This document shows positions 33,349 to 43,573 of a stretch of DNA of 64,000 bases, in pieces. Numbering within the stretch: the stretch's first letter is position 1; each line of letters starts with the position of its first letter. The position numbers were made by a program, and so were the translations under genes. A model generated the notes under the pieces. That model made no database searches. It was not told where the DNA came from and saw only the letters and a program-made list of their open reading frames with translations. Source of the stretch: Streptomyces laurentii (GTDB lineage Bacteria; Actinomycetota; Actinomycetes; Streptomycetales; Streptomycetaceae); the NCBI GenBank assembly GCA_002355495.1, contig AP017424.1:992001-1056000 (forward strand). The letters run 5' to 3'.

Positions 33349-33834
33349 TCAGCGCCAGGGTTCGCTCACCGTGCGCAGCGCGGTCGCGGTGGCGACGGCG
33401 GCGGTCACGGCCTCGTGGCCCTTGTCCTCGTGGGACCCTTCCAGGCCGGCCCGGTCCAGGGCCTGCTCCTCGGTGTCACAGGTCAGGACGCCGAATCCGA
33501 CGGGTACGCCGGTCTCGACGGCGACCTGGGTCAGGCCGTTGGTGACGCCCTGGCACACGTACTCGAAGTGCGGCGTGCCGCCGCGGATGACGACGCCGAG
33601 TGCCACGACCGCATCGTAGCCGCGCCCGGCGAGCACCTTGGCCACGACGGGGAGTTCGAAGCTGCCCGGGACGCGGAGCAGGGTGGGCTCCTCGATGCCG
33701 AGTTCGGTGAGGGCGCGCAGGGCGCCGTCGACGAGGCCGTCCATGATCTTCTCGTGCCACTGGGCCGCGACGACCGCGACCCGCAGGTCACCGCAGTTCT
33801 TCACGCTGAGGACGGGTGCGCCCTTGCCGCTCAT
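33349..33834 (-). CDS. ribH: 6,7-dimethyl-8-ribityllumazine synthase
   Basis: A 161-residue lumazine synthase, which condenses the ribityl-aminouracil with dihydroxybutanone phosphate. Visible are [16 protein letters not shown], the substrate loop [12 protein letters not shown], and [20 protein letters not shown] with the catalytic His. [16 protein letters not shown] is the phosphate-binding end. The start at ATG 33834 gives the normal family length. It lies 77 nt after ribBA. Confidence 0.97.
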   Translation of the reverse strand: MSGKGAPVLSVKNCGDLRVAVVAAQWHEKIMDGLVDGALRALTELGIEEPTLLRVPGSFELPVVAKVLAGRGYDAVVALGVVIRGGTPHFEYVCQGVTNGLTQVAVETGVPVGFGVLTCDTEEQALDRAGLEGSHEDKGHEAVTAAVATATALRTVSEPWR

Positions 33835-33911
33835 GTCTCTCCTTGCCGGGTTGTGCCGTGTGATGCGGTGCCCCGCCCCTCGCCGTTCGTGAAAGGGGCG
33901 GGGTGCCGGGG

Positions 33912-35239
<1,328 letters not shown>

Positions 35240-35243
<4 letters not shown>

Positions 35244-35878
35244 GCGTGGGCTCCTTCCAGGGCGGGGACGGTCCGCGACCGGAGCCACCAGTCGCGCATG
35301 CCCCAGACGACGAGGGCGAAGTAGACGACGTAGACCAGGCCGGAGAAGGCGAGGCCGCTGTGGAAGGCGAGCGGGACGCCGACGAGGTCGACGAGGAGCC
35401 AGGCGAACCAGAACTCGATCAGGCCACGGGCCTGGGCGACCATCGCGACGAGGGTGCCGACGAAGATGTACGCGTCGGCCCACGGGCTCCAGGAAAGCGA
35501 CGGGTAGAGGGTGAACAGGCCGCCGACGGCGAGGGTGCCGAGGGCCGCGCCCGCCAGCAGCAGCCCGCGCTCCTTCCAGGTGGCGAAGCGGACGGCGAGG
35601 GAGCCGTCCTGGGCCTGCTGCTTGCCGCGGTTCCACTGCCACCAGCCCCAGGCGGCGACGCCGATGACGAGGAGCTGCTTGCCGACGCCGCCGGACAGGT
35701 GGGCGGAGGCGTAGGCGCCGACGAGGACGATGCCGGAGAGCAGCTGGGCGGGCCAGGTGAGGATGGAGCGGCGCCAGCCGAGGGCGAGGGCCAGCAGACC
35801 GATCGTGTTGCCGATCATGTCGGACCACAGGATGTGCTGGCCGAAGACGACGAACGCCTCGGAGTTGAGCCAGTTCAC
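35240..35878 (-). CDS. ribM: Riboflavin transporter of the PnuC family
   Basis: A 212-residue PnuC-fold membrane protein with about seven helices. Landmarks are [50 protein letters not shown] and [18 protein letters not shown]. Within a Streptomyces rib operon this gene is the riboflavin uptake carrier RibM (also PnuX), rather than a nicotinamide riboside carrier; the rib context and riboswitch support that. It overlaps ribE (GTGA at its start) and ribBA (4 nt at its end). Confidence 0.9.
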
Positions 35879-36483
35879 TTGACGTTCTCCTGTGCGTTCG
35901 GGCCGAGCAGCCGCTCGACGTACTTGGCGATGACGTCCACCTCGAGGTTGACCGGGTCGCCGGGCTGCTTGATGCCGAGCGTGGTCAGGGCGAGGGTGGT
36001 GGGGATGAGGCTGATGGTGAAGCGGTCGTCGCCGGCCTCGACGACGGTGAGGCTGACGCCGTCGACCGTGATGGAGCCCTTGTCGACGACGTAGCGGGCG
36101 AGCGGGGCGGGCAGGCCGACGGTGACGACCTCCCAGTGCTCGGAGGGCTCGCGCTTCAGGATCGTCCCGGTGCCGTCCACGTGGCCCTGGACGATGTGGC
36201 CGCCGAGACGTCCGCCGACGGCCATGGGCCGCTCCAGGTTGACCCGGGAGCCGGGCTCCAGGGCGCCGAGGGAGGAGCGCTTGAGGGTCTCGGCCATCAC
36301 GTCGGCGGTGAACTCGCCGTCGGCGGTCTCCACGACCGTGAGGCAGACGCCGTTGACGGCGATCGAGTCGCCGTGCCGGGCGCCCTCGGTGACCAGGGGG
36401 CCGCGCAGTCGGAAGCGGGAGGCGTCGGTCAGCTGCTCGACGGCGACGACCTCGCCAAGTTCTTCGACGATTCCGGTGAACAC
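35875..36483 (-). CDS. ribE: Riboflavin synthase, alpha subunit
   Basis: A 202-residue riboflavin synthase that dismutates two lumazine molecules. It consists of two similar lumazine-binding barrels (about 1-97 and 98-195). The first begins [12 protein letters not shown] and has [13 protein letters not shown]; the second has [15 protein letters not shown]. The C-terminal helix for trimerisation is present. It lies 2 nt after ribD and overlaps ribM. Some Streptomyces papers call this gene ribB. Confidence 0.96.
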   Translation of the reverse strand: MFTGIVEELGEVVAVEQLTDASRFRLRGPLVTEGARHGDSIAVNGVCLTVVETADGEFTADVMAETLKRSSLGALEPGSRVNLERPMAVGGRLGGHIVQGHVDGTGTILKREPSEHWEVVTVGLPAPLARYVVDKGSITVDGVSLTVVEAGDDRFTISLIPTTLALTTLGIKQPGDPVNLEVDVIAKYVERLLGPNAQENVK

Positions 36484-36485
36484 GG

Positions 36486-37589
36486 TCAGGCTCCCTTGGG
36501 GGTCGGGACGGCAGAGGCGGTGGGAACGGCGGTGATACGGAGATCGGATCCCACGCGCGCGGTGTCGGTGACGTCGAGGCGCAACGCGCGCGTGATCGTG
36601 TTGATTCCGGCGTCGGCGAGGGCGGCGGGGCCCGCGCCGAGGAGGACCGGGGCGAGATAGCCGACGACCTGGTCGACGGCGCCCGCGGCGACGAAGGAGC
36701 CCGCGAGGGTGGGGCCGCCTTCGAGGAGGACGGAGCGGACACCGCGCGCGTACAGCCCGGAAAGCAGCTCGTCGACGCCGATGCGGCCGTCACGCAGGGG
36801 CAGCCGGAGCAGCTCGACGCCGGGCAGGTGCCGGGTGTCGGCGTCCTCGCCGACGACCAGCAGCGTGGGCGCGGCGTCGTCGAGGATCCGGGCGGTGGGC
36901 AGCACGCCGGCGCGGGTGTCGAGGGCGACCCGCAGCGGCTGGGCGGCGCCCTCGATGCCGCGGACGGCGAGGTGCGGGTCGTCGGCGCGGAGCGTGCCGC
37001 CGCCGACCACGACCGCGTCGGCCTCGGCGCGCAGCCGGTGGACCTCGGCGCGGGACGCGGCGGAGGTGATCCAGCGGGAGCTGCCGTCGGCGGCGGCGAT
37101 CCGGCCGTCGAGGGTGGCGGCGTACTTCCAGCGGACGAAGGGGCGGCCGTGGCGTACGGCGGTGAGCCAGGCCAGGTTGCCGGCCTCGGCCTCGTCCTCC
37201 AGGAGCCCCTGCCCGACCTCGGTCCCGGCCGCGCGCAGGGTGTCGGCACCGCCGGTGGCCTCGCGGTTCGGGTCCCCGACCGCGTACACGACCCGGGCGA
37301 TCCCGGCCTCGATCAGGGCCTGGGCGCAGGGGCCGGTGCGACCGGTGTGGTTGCAGGGTTCGAGGGTGACGTACGCGGTGCCGCCGCGGGCCGCGGAACC
37401 GGCCGCGGCGAGGGCGTGGACCTCGGCGTGCGGGCCGCCGGCGCGCTGGTGCCAGCCCTCGCCGACCGGGTGGCCGGACGCGTCGGTGACGACACAGCCG
37501 ACGACGGGGTTGGGGCTGGTGAAGCCGAGACCGCGGGCGGCGAGCGCGATCGCACGTCGCATGGCGGTGATGTCGGCCTGGGTGGCCAC
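36486..37589 (-). CDS. ribD: Bifunctional deaminase/reductase of riboflavin synthesis
   Basis: A 367-residue enzyme. The N-terminal cytidine-deaminase-like domain (about 1-145) carries the zinc motifs HAEVHAL and PCNHTGRTGPC. The C-terminal reductase domain (about 147-360) has KYAATLDGRIA and SVLLEGGPTLAGSF for NADPH and substrate. The start is GTG 37589, with AGGAGGA just upstream. It is the first gene of the rib-his run, with a leader of about 190 nt between the FMN riboswitch and the start codon. Confidence 0.96.
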   Translation of the reverse strand: MATQADITAMRRAIALAARGLGFTSPNPVVGCVVTDASGHPVGEGWHQRAGGPHAEVHALAAAGSAARGGTAYVTLEPCNHTGRTGPCAQALIEAGIARVVYAVGDPNREATGGADTLRAAGTEVGQGLLEDEAEAGNLAWLTAVRHGRPFVRWKYAATLDGRIAAADGSSRWITSAASRAEVHRLRAEADAVVVGGGTLRADDPHLAVRGIEGAAQPLRVALDTRAGVLPTARILDDAAPTLLVVGEDADTRHLPGVELLRLPLRDGRIGVDELLSGLYARGVRSVLLEGGPTLAGSFVAAGAVDQVVGYLAPVLLGAGPAALADAGINTITRALRLDVTDTARVGSDLRITAVPTASAVPTPKGA

Positions 37590-37751
37590 CGGGTCCTCCT
37601 GCCTCTTCGGGCACGGACTCCGGGGCCTGTCGATGACGACAGAAAAGCGGAAACGACTCCTCGCGCAGGGTGCGCCGAAGGCCGGATCCTCTGGTACGCC
37701 ACGTGGACCCGCCGAAGCGGGTACGGCGACCAGCGGACGTACGGCCGGCAC

Positions 37752-37768
37752 ACCCCTGGAAGAGGGGT
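37752..37768 (-). terminator. Hairpin between FMN aptamer and ribD (possible attenuator)
   Basis: ACCCCT (37752-37757) and AGGGGT (37763-37768) form a short stem just downstream of the aptamer. It could be part of the expression platform, but there is no U-tract and the stem is only 6 bp. Confidence 0.4.
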
Positions 37769-37777
37769 CACCCGCCG

Positions 37778-37905
37778 CGCACTGCCTCCCATCCGGACTT
37801 TCACCGTCGGTCCAGGAATCTCACCTGGTCAACCGGCCGCTGGCTGCGGACGGGTCGCGGACTATAACCGCCGGTTCGGAATTACACCGACCCCGGAGTG
37901 CGCTG
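37778..37905 (-). ncRNA. FMN riboswitch (RFN element)
   Basis: Read on the minus strand the region contains the conserved RFN segments in order: GGGGTCGGTGTAATTCCGAA, CCGGCGGTTATAGTCCGCGA, CCGGTTGACCAGGTGAGATT, CCTGGACCGACGGTGAAAGT and CCGGATGGGAGGCAGTG. It would repress the rib transcript when FMN is abundant. It sits at the head of ribD-ribE-ribM-ribBA-ribH-hisE-hisG. Confidence 0.95.
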
Positions 37906-38055
37906 CTGCTGATACAGGCCCAGTCTGCCACGGCCCGCAAGGGGACCGACCCCCCGGGTGTCCGCCTGTGGCCCGACTCACATATCGAGCGGATCGCCGA
38001 CCGTCGTCGACCGTCGCCGCCCGCCGTCACCCGGCACCGCCCGGCCTTACGCCTT

Positions 38056-38097
38056 TGGTCCAGACCTATTGACGCACTGGTCTAGTCCTCTTAATCT
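38056..38097 (+). promoter_or_regulatory. Chitinase promoter with 12-bp direct repeats
   Basis: TGGTCCAGACCT (38056-38067) and TGGTCTAGTCCT (38078-38089) flank the -35 TTGACG (38069-38074). After a 17-nt spacer comes the -10 TAATCT (38092-38097). This is the classic Streptomyces chitinase promoter layout, and the repeats also resemble DasR (N-acetylglucosamine repressor) sites. Induction by chitin oligomers is expected. Confidence 0.9.
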
Positions 38098-38206
38098 CCG
38101 TGTCACCTCCGAGGTACGGACCAGCGGTGTGCGCACTCCGCGGGCCCCACACGACCCACCCCCCTTGTTCGTTGTGTTCGCCCGACCTCCCCTGGAGGAA
38201 CCGATC

Positions 38207-40573
38207 GTGCTCTCCCCCACGAAGAAGAGGGCCTCGCTGCTCACTTCCGGCGCGGCCGTCGCCGGACTGCTGATCAGCTCCCTCGCCTCGGGCGGCGTCT
38301 CGTACGCCGCCGACAACGAGTCCTGCCGCCCCGACGGCCTGTACAAGACGCCCGGCGTCGACGTCCCCTACTGCTCGGTCTACGACACCGAGGGCCGCGA
38401 GAAGATGGGCGCCGACCACCAGCGCCGCGTCATCGGCTACTTCACCGGCTGGCGCACCGGCAAGAACGGCGAGCCCGCCTATCTGGCCTCCGACATCCCG
38501 TGGGACAAGGTCACCCACCTCAACTATGCCTTCGGCCACGTCGGCGGCGACAACAAACTGTCCGTGGGCACCGACGGCCCCGACAACGCGGCCACCGGGA
38601 TGACCTGGCCCGGTGTCGCGGGCGCCGAGATGGACCCCGCGTACCCCTACAAGGGGCACTTCAACCTGCTCAACAAGTTCAAGAAGCAGCACCCGAACGT
38701 GAAGACCCTGATCTCCGTGGGCGGCTGGGCCGAGACCGGCGGCTACTTCGACGACAGCGGCAAGCGGGTCGACTCCGGCGGCTTCTACTCGATGGCCACC
38801 AACGCCGACGGCTCGGTCAACCAGGCCGGCATCGACACCTTCGCGAACTCCGCCGTCGACTTCATCCGGAAGTACGGCTTCAACGGCGTCGACATCGACT
38901 ACGAGTACCCGACGACGATGAAGGACTCGGGCAACCCGCTCGACTGGCAGCTCTCCAACGCGCGCCGCGCGGGCCTCGTCCAGGGCTACGCGGTCCTGAT
39001 GAAGTCGCTGCGCGAGAAGCTCGACCGGGCCGGCGCCACCGACGGCAAGCACTACATGCTGACCGTCGCCGCGCCCTCCTCCGGCTATCTGCTGCGCGGC
39101 ATGGAGACGTTCCAGATGCAGAAGTACCTGGACTACGTCAACATCATGTCCTACGACCTGCACGGCGCCTGGAACGAGTACGTCGGCCCGAACGCCTCGC
39201 TCTTCGACGACGGCAAGGACGCCGAGCTCGCCGCCGCCAACGTCTACGGCTCGGCGCAGTACGGCTCCCTCGGCTACCTCAACACCGACTGGGCCTACCA
39301 CTACTTCCGCGGCTCGATGCCGTCCGGCCGGATCAACATCGGCCTGCCGTACTACACCCGCGGCTTCAAGAACGTGCAGGGCGGCACCGACGGTCTGTGG
39401 GGCAAGGCCGCCACGACCGGCTGTCCGGCCGGCTCCGGCCTGACCAAGTGCGGCATCGACAACCTGTGGCACGACAAGGACACCGCGGGCAAGGAGTCGC
39501 CCGCCGGCTCCAACCCGATGTGGCACGCCAAGAACCTGGAGAAGGGGATCGTCGGCGACTACGTCACCCGCTACGGCTTCCCCGCCGACACCAAGCTGAC
39601 CGGCGCCTACGCCCGTATGTACGACGCGACGCTGGTCGCCCCGTGGCTGTGGAACGCCGACAAGAAGGTCTTCCTCTCCACCGAGGACGAGCAGTCGGTG
39701 GGCGCCAAGGCCGACTACGTCGTCGACCGCGGCATCGGCGGCACGATGGTGTGGGAGCTGGCCGGCGACTACGGCTGGAACGCGGCCAAGGGTCAGTACG
39801 AGCCGGGCTCGACGCTCACCTCGCTGATGTACGACAAGTTCAAGGCGGCCGCCCCGTACGGCGCGAAGAAGGCGGGCACGACGCTGCCCACCCAGGCCGT
39901 CGACGTGGGCTTGGAGTTCACCGACTTCAAGCTGGGCGACTCCAACTACCCGATCACCCCGAAGCTGCGGATCACCAACAACACGGCGACGGCGCTGCCG
40001 GGCGGCACGGAGTTCCAGTTCGACTACGGCACGTCGGCGCCGAACAACGCCTCCGACCAGTCGGGCTTCGGGACGAAGGTGATCGCCAGCGGTCACACGG
40101 GCAGCAACGTGGGCGGCCTGAAGGGCGACTTCCAGCGGGTGTCGCTGAAGCTCCCGGCGTGGCAGTCGCTCGCCCCGGGCGCGACGGTGGACCTGTCGTT
40201 CAACTACTACCTGCCGGTGTCGACCCCGTCGAACTGGACCGTGACCATCGGCGGGACGGCGTACGCGCTCACCGGGGACCTGGCGCGCGGCACGACGACG
40301 GTGGAGCCGGGGACGACGACCCCGCCGACCACGCCTCCCACCACTCCGCCGACCACTCCCCCGACGACCCCGCCCACCACGCCTCCGACGACGCCGCCGA
40401 CCACCCCGCCCACGGGCTGCGCCGCCCCGGCGTACACGGCCGGCTCCGTCTACAACGCGGGCCAGACCGTGTCCCACAAGGGCCACGGCTGGAAGGCCAA
40501 GTGGTGGACCCAGAACGAGGAGCCGGGCACGACCGGCGACTGGGGCGTCTGGCAGGACCTCGGCGCCTGCTGA
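38207..40573 (+). CDS. Secreted GH18 chitinase with C-terminal chitin-binding domain
   Basis: A 788-residue chitinase starting at GTG 38207 (GGAGG 8 nt upstream). Residues 1-31 are a signal peptide ending in SYAA. The GH18 barrel (about 55-545) has SVGGWAETGGYF and the catalytic GVDIDYEYP (Asp229, Asp231, Glu233), then IMSYDLHGAW and MVWELAGDY. A beta-sandwich domain follows (about 560-695), then a (TTPP)-type linker of about 30 residues (about 704-734) encoded by a degenerate CCGACCACTCC repeat. Last is a CBM5/12 chitin-binding module (YTAGSVYNAGQTVSHKGHGW, KAKWWTQNEEPG, DLGAC). It hydrolyses chitin outside the cell. Its promoter has the chi direct repeats. Confidence 0.96.
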   Translation: MLSPTKKRASLLTSGAAVAGLLISSLASGGVSYAADNESCRPDGLYKTPGVDVPYCSVYDTEGREKMGADHQRRVIGYFTGWRTGKNGEPAYLASDIPWDKVTHLNYAFGHVGGDNKLSVGTDGPDNAATGMTWPGVAGAEMDPAYPYKGHFNLLNKFKKQHPNVKTLISVGGWAETGGYFDDSGKRVDSGGFYSMATNADGSVNQAGIDTFANSAVDFIRKYGFNGVDIDYEYPTTMKDSGNPLDWQLSNARRAGLVQGYAVLMKSLREKLDRAGATDGKHYMLTVAAPSSGYLLRGMETFQMQKYLDYVNIMSYDLHGAWNEYVGPNASLFDDGKDAELAAANVYGSAQYGSLGYLNTDWAYHYFRGSMPSGRINIGLPYYTRGFKNVQGGTDGLWGKAATTGCPAGSGLTKCGIDNLWHDKDTAGKESPAGSNPMWHAKNLEKGIVGDYVTRYGFPADTKLTGAYARMYDATLVAPWLWNADKKVFLSTEDEQSVGAKADYVVDRGIGGTMVWELAGDYGWNAAKGQYEPGSTLTSLMYDKFKAAAPYGAKKAGTTLPTQAVDVGLEFTDFKLGDSNYPITPKLRITNNTATALPGGTEFQFDYGTSAPNNASDQSGFGTKVIASGHTGSNVGGLKGDFQRVSLKLPAWQSLAPGATVDLSFNYYLPVSTPSNWTVTIGGTAYALTGDLARGTTTVEPGTTTPPTTPPTTPPTTPPTTPPTTPPTTPPTTPPTGCAAPAYTAGSVYNAGQTVSHKGHGWKAKWWTQNEEPGTTGDWGVWQDLGAC

Positions 40574-40656
40574 CCGTCCGCTGACGGAACACACCTGAGA
40601 CCCCCGGCGGCGGTTTCCCACGGCCCTTGCCGTCGCCGGGCCCCCTCTCCGCCCCG

Positions 40657-40698
40657 CGTCCGCGCCGCGCCCCTCCATCCCGGGGCGCGGCGCGGACG
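40657..40698. terminator. Bidirectional hairpin terminator
   Basis: A perfect 17-bp stem (40657-40673 with 40682-40698) has an 8-nt loop and lies between the convergent chitinase and ROK genes. A weaker hairpin (CCCGGCG about 40604 with CGCCGGG about 40634) precedes it. Confidence 0.85.
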
Positions 40699-40710
40699 TG
40701 TCGTATCCGG

Positions 40711-40875
40711 GTGTCCGGGTTACGGGTGTCCGGATCACGGGTGTCCGGGTTACGGGTGTCCGGGTTACGGGTGTCCGGGTTACGGGTGTCCGGGTTACGG
40801 GTGTCCGGGTTACGGGTGTCCGGGTTACGGGTGTCCGGGTTACGGGTGTCCGGGTTACGGGTGTCCGGGTTACGG
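40711..40875. repeat. 11-copy 15-bp minisatellite
   Basis: GTGTCCGGGTTACGG is repeated 11 times head to tail (40711-40875). Only copy 2 (40726-40740) differs, with GATCA in place of GTTA. The last copy contains the TAA stop codon of the ROK regulator gene (40870-40872 on the minus strand). Confidence 0.97.
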
Positions 40876-42036
40876 GAAGAGGGCGTCCTGAGCCGCGTCG
40901 CGGGCGGTGAGGAGGGCGCCACGCAGGATCGCGGTGTCGCCGAGCGTGGTGGCGCGGACCTCGGTGCGCAACGGGGAGAGCGTGGCGAGGCGGGCCTCGA
41001 CCCGGGCGGCCAGGGCCGGGCCGCCGCGGTGGCCGGTCTCGCCGGCGAGGATCACGCAGCCGGGGTCGAGGACGGCGGCGACCGAGGCGGCGCCGAGGGC
41101 GAGCCGGCCGGCGAGTGCGTCGAGGAAGGCCGGATGCGCCGACTCCAGCGCGGTGGCCGGGTCCAGGCCGTGGGTACGGGCCAGGGCGTCGATGGACGCG
41201 GCGCAGGCCAGTTCGTCGAACCCGCCGTCGCAGCCGTGGGCCGAGGGCAGCCCGGAGGTGCCCGGCACCGGCAGGAAGCCGATCTCGCCCGCGCCTCCGG
41301 AGGCGCCGCGGCGCAGCCGTCCGTCGAGGACGACGGCGGCGCCGATGCCCTGGCCGAGCCAGAGCAGGACGAAGGTGTCCCGGCCGCCGGCCTGCCCCAC
41401 GCCCTCGCCGCCGTTCTCGCCCCGGGCCGCGCCTTCGCGGAGTTCGGCGACGGCGGCCAGGTTGACCTCGTTCTCCACCAGGACGGTGGCGGGCAGCCGC
41501 TGCTGGAGCGTGGCGATCAGCAGCCGGTGCCATTCGGGGAGCTTGGCGGTGTCCCGCAGTTGGCGGGTGGCCGGGTCGATGAGGCCGGGCGCGCCGACGG
41601 CGACGCTGTGCAGCCGGGCGGCGCCGGCCGCGCGGGCGGTGCGTTCGAGGAGTGCCACGGCCTGTTCGGCGGCGGGTCCGGGGGCGGCTCCGGCACCGTC
41701 GCCGATGGGCAGGGTCGCCTCGGCGAGCGTGGTGCCCAGCAGGTCGGAGACGACGACGGAGACGGAACGCGTGCGGACGTCGAGCGCGGCGAGGTGGGCC
41801 CGGTCGGCCACGATCCCGTACAGCCGGGCGTTGGGGCCGCGGCGCTGGGCTCCGGTCTCGCCGACGATGTGCACGAGGCCGCCGCTCTGCAGCCGCTCCA
41901 CGAGGTCGGCGACGGTGGGGCGGGAGAGCCCGGTGAGCGTCTTCAGCTGGGTCGCCGTCAACGGGCCCGCGTCCTGGAGCAGACGCAGGGCGAGCCGGTC
42001 GTTGAGGGCCCGGGCGGTGCTCGGGGATGCGGCCAT
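40870..42036 (-). CDS. ROK family transcriptional regulator
   Basis: A 388-residue protein. The N-terminal winged helix (about 8-70, LTATQLKTLTGLSRPTVADL, then VERLQSGGLVHIVG) is fused to a ROK sugar-kinase-like domain (GAPGLIDPATRQLRD, VLVENEVNLAAVAELREG, LGQGIGAAVVLDGRLRRGAS, GEIGFLPV). The zinc CXCGXXGC motif is missing (HGCDGGFDEL remains), so sugar binding may differ. It probably represses the divergent MFS gene. Its stop codon is provided by a minisatellite copy, so repeat changes could alter its C-terminus. Confidence 0.88.
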   Translation of the reverse strand: MAASPSTARALNDRLALRLLQDAGPLTATQLKTLTGLSRPTVADLVERLQSGGLVHIVGETGAQRRGPNARLYGIVADRAHLAALDVRTRSVSVVVSDLLGTTLAEATLPIGDGAGAAPGPAAEQAVALLERTARAAGAARLHSVAVGAPGLIDPATRQLRDTAKLPEWHRLLIATLQQRLPATVLVENEVNLAAVAELREGAARGENGGEGVGQAGGRDTFVLLWLGQGIGAAVVLDGRLRRGASGGAGEIGFLPVPGTSGLPSAHGCDGGFDELACAASIDALARTHGLDPATALESAHPAFLDALAGRLALGAASVAAVLDPGCVILAGETGHRGGPALAARVEARLATLSPLRTEVRATTLGDTAILRGALLTARDAAQDALFP

Positions 42037-42088
42037 GCGGTGATCCTCTCAGATGCCCGCGCGGGTCCGGCGCTCCCGCACTTCTATT

Positions 42089-42109
42089 TATCAGGCAGGG
42101 TTCCTGATA
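42089..42109. promoter_or_regulatory. Perfect palindromic operator between ROK and MFS genes
   Basis: TATCAGG-N7-CCTGATA (42089-42095 and 42103-42109) lies in the only AT-rich part of the 189-nt divergent intergenic region. TAGTTT (42108-42113) is a -10-like element for the MFS gene overlapping the right arm. It is likely the ROK regulator's binding site. Confidence 0.75.
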
Positions 42110-42225
42110 GTTTACGCGACGCGGAGTCGGCGTGGACTCGGCGCGGGGCCCGGCACGAGTTCGGCGCGCGCCGCGCCTCGCGCTGCGCACACTCGTATCC
42201 AGGGGTTCCAGGGAGGGACGGACCG

Positions 42226-43431
42226 ATGGCGGACAGGATCGGCATCACACCAGGACTGCGGCGGGCCAGGTACGCGATCGCCGCCGTCTTCTGCGTCCAC
42301 GGCGCGGTCACCGGCAGTTTCGCGACCCGGATCCCCTGGATCCAGGAGCACGCGGACGTCGGCGCCGGCCAGCTCGGGCTCGCGCTCGCCTTTCCCGCGA
42401 TCGGCGCCTCGCTCGCGATGCCGCTGGCCGGCGCGATCAGCCACCGGCTCGGCGCCCGAACGGCCCTGCGCGGACTGCTCGCGTTGTGGACGCTCGCCCT
42501 GACGCTGCCCTCGCTCGCGCCCAACGTCTACACGCTGTGCGCCGCGCTCCTCGTCTTCGGCGCCACCGCCGGCATGTCCGACGTCGCCATGAACGCGCTC
42601 GGCGTGGAGACCGAGACCCGGCTCGGCCGCTCGATCATGTCCGGCTTGCACGGTATGTGGAGCGCGGGCGCGCTGATCGGCTCGGCCGCCGGCACGCTCG
42701 CCGCGCACCTCGGCGCGGACGCCCGGCTGCACCATCTGATGGCCGCGCTGATCCTCACCGCGCTCGGCCTGGTGTGCTGCCAGGGCGTGCTCGACCTGCG
42801 CAGCTCGCCCGAGGAGGAGGCCCCGCCGCGTTTCGCGCTGCCGCCGAAGTCCGCGCTGATCATCGGCGCCGTCGGGTTCTGCGCGGTGTTCGCGGAGGGG
42901 GCGAGCATGGACTGGTCGGCCGTCTACCTCAAGGGCGAGCTGGGCACCTCCGCCGGCCTGGCGGCCGCCTCCACCACCGCCTTCGCCCTCACCATGGCCG
43001 TGGCCCGGCTGGCCGGCGACCGGATCGTGGACCGGTTCGGCGCGGTGCGTACGGTACGGGTCGGGGGTCTGGTCGCCACCGTCGGCGGGGTACTCGTGGT
43101 GGCCGCCTCGCACGCCGCCCTGGCGATGGCCGGATTCGGACTGATCGGGCTCGGGGTCGCGGTCGTCGTCCCGCTCGCCTTCGCCGCCGCCGGGCGCAGC
43201 GGCCCGAACCCGAGCCAGGCGATAGCGGGCGTGGCGACCATCACGTACACCTCGGGGCTCATCGCCCCGTCGGCGATCGGCGGGATCGCCGACGCGACCA
43301 GTCTCGTCGTCTCGTTCTCGCTGGTCACCCTGCTCGCGTTCGGTCTGGTGCTCGGTGCGGGAGTACTCCGGACCCGGGCCCGCGAGGCCGCCGGAGGGGC
43401 CCCGTCGCGGGCCTCGGAGCAGGTCCGCTGA
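42226..43431 (+). CDS. MFS transporter
   Basis: A 401-residue carrier with 12 predicted helices. It has ATRIPWIQEHADVGAGQLGL near the N-terminus, a HRLGARTALRG loop, and MSDVAMNALGVETE and SGLHGMWSAGALIGS. This pattern is typical of a YbjJ/FucP-like MFS branch common in Streptomyces; substrate unknown, possibly a sugar or drug. GGGAGG precedes ATG 42226. It is divergent from the ROK regulator, which suggests sugar-linked control. Confidence 0.88.
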   Translation: MADRIGITPGLRRARYAIAAVFCVHGAVTGSFATRIPWIQEHADVGAGQLGLALAFPAIGASLAMPLAGAISHRLGARTALRGLLALWTLALTLPSLAPNVYTLCAALLVFGATAGMSDVAMNALGVETETRLGRSIMSGLHGMWSAGALIGSAAGTLAAHLGADARLHHLMAALILTALGLVCCQGVLDLRSSPEEEAPPRFALPPKSALIIGAVGFCAVFAEGASMDWSAVYLKGELGTSAGLAAASTTAFALTMAVARLAGDRIVDRFGAVRTVRVGGLVATVGGVLVVAASHAALAMAGFGLIGLGVAVVVPLAFAAAGRSGPNPSQAIAGVATITYTSGLIAPSAIGGIADATSLVVSFSLVTLLAFGLVLGAGVLRTRAREAAGGAPSRASEQVR

Positions 43432-43573
43432 CGGGCAGGATCACCGGGTCGGGGAACCGCCGTACTCACTGGTCGGTCGGGCGTGCCGTGCGGCATTACC
43501 ATATGGCTGATCTTTTTCGGTCCCGACACGGCGGGGCCGGCCGTCACCGGACCCTGAGAACTGGAGCGACCAC

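Noticed and set aside
40711-40875. CRISPR array
   Set aside because: Direct repeats are contiguous with no unique spacers, and no cas genes are nearby. It is a minisatellite.
38066-42190. Minus-strand frame of more than 1300 codons across the chitinase and ROK genes
   Set aside because: It is antisense to the chitinase and out of frame with ROK. The VTRTP repeats within it come from the noncoding 15-bp minisatellite.
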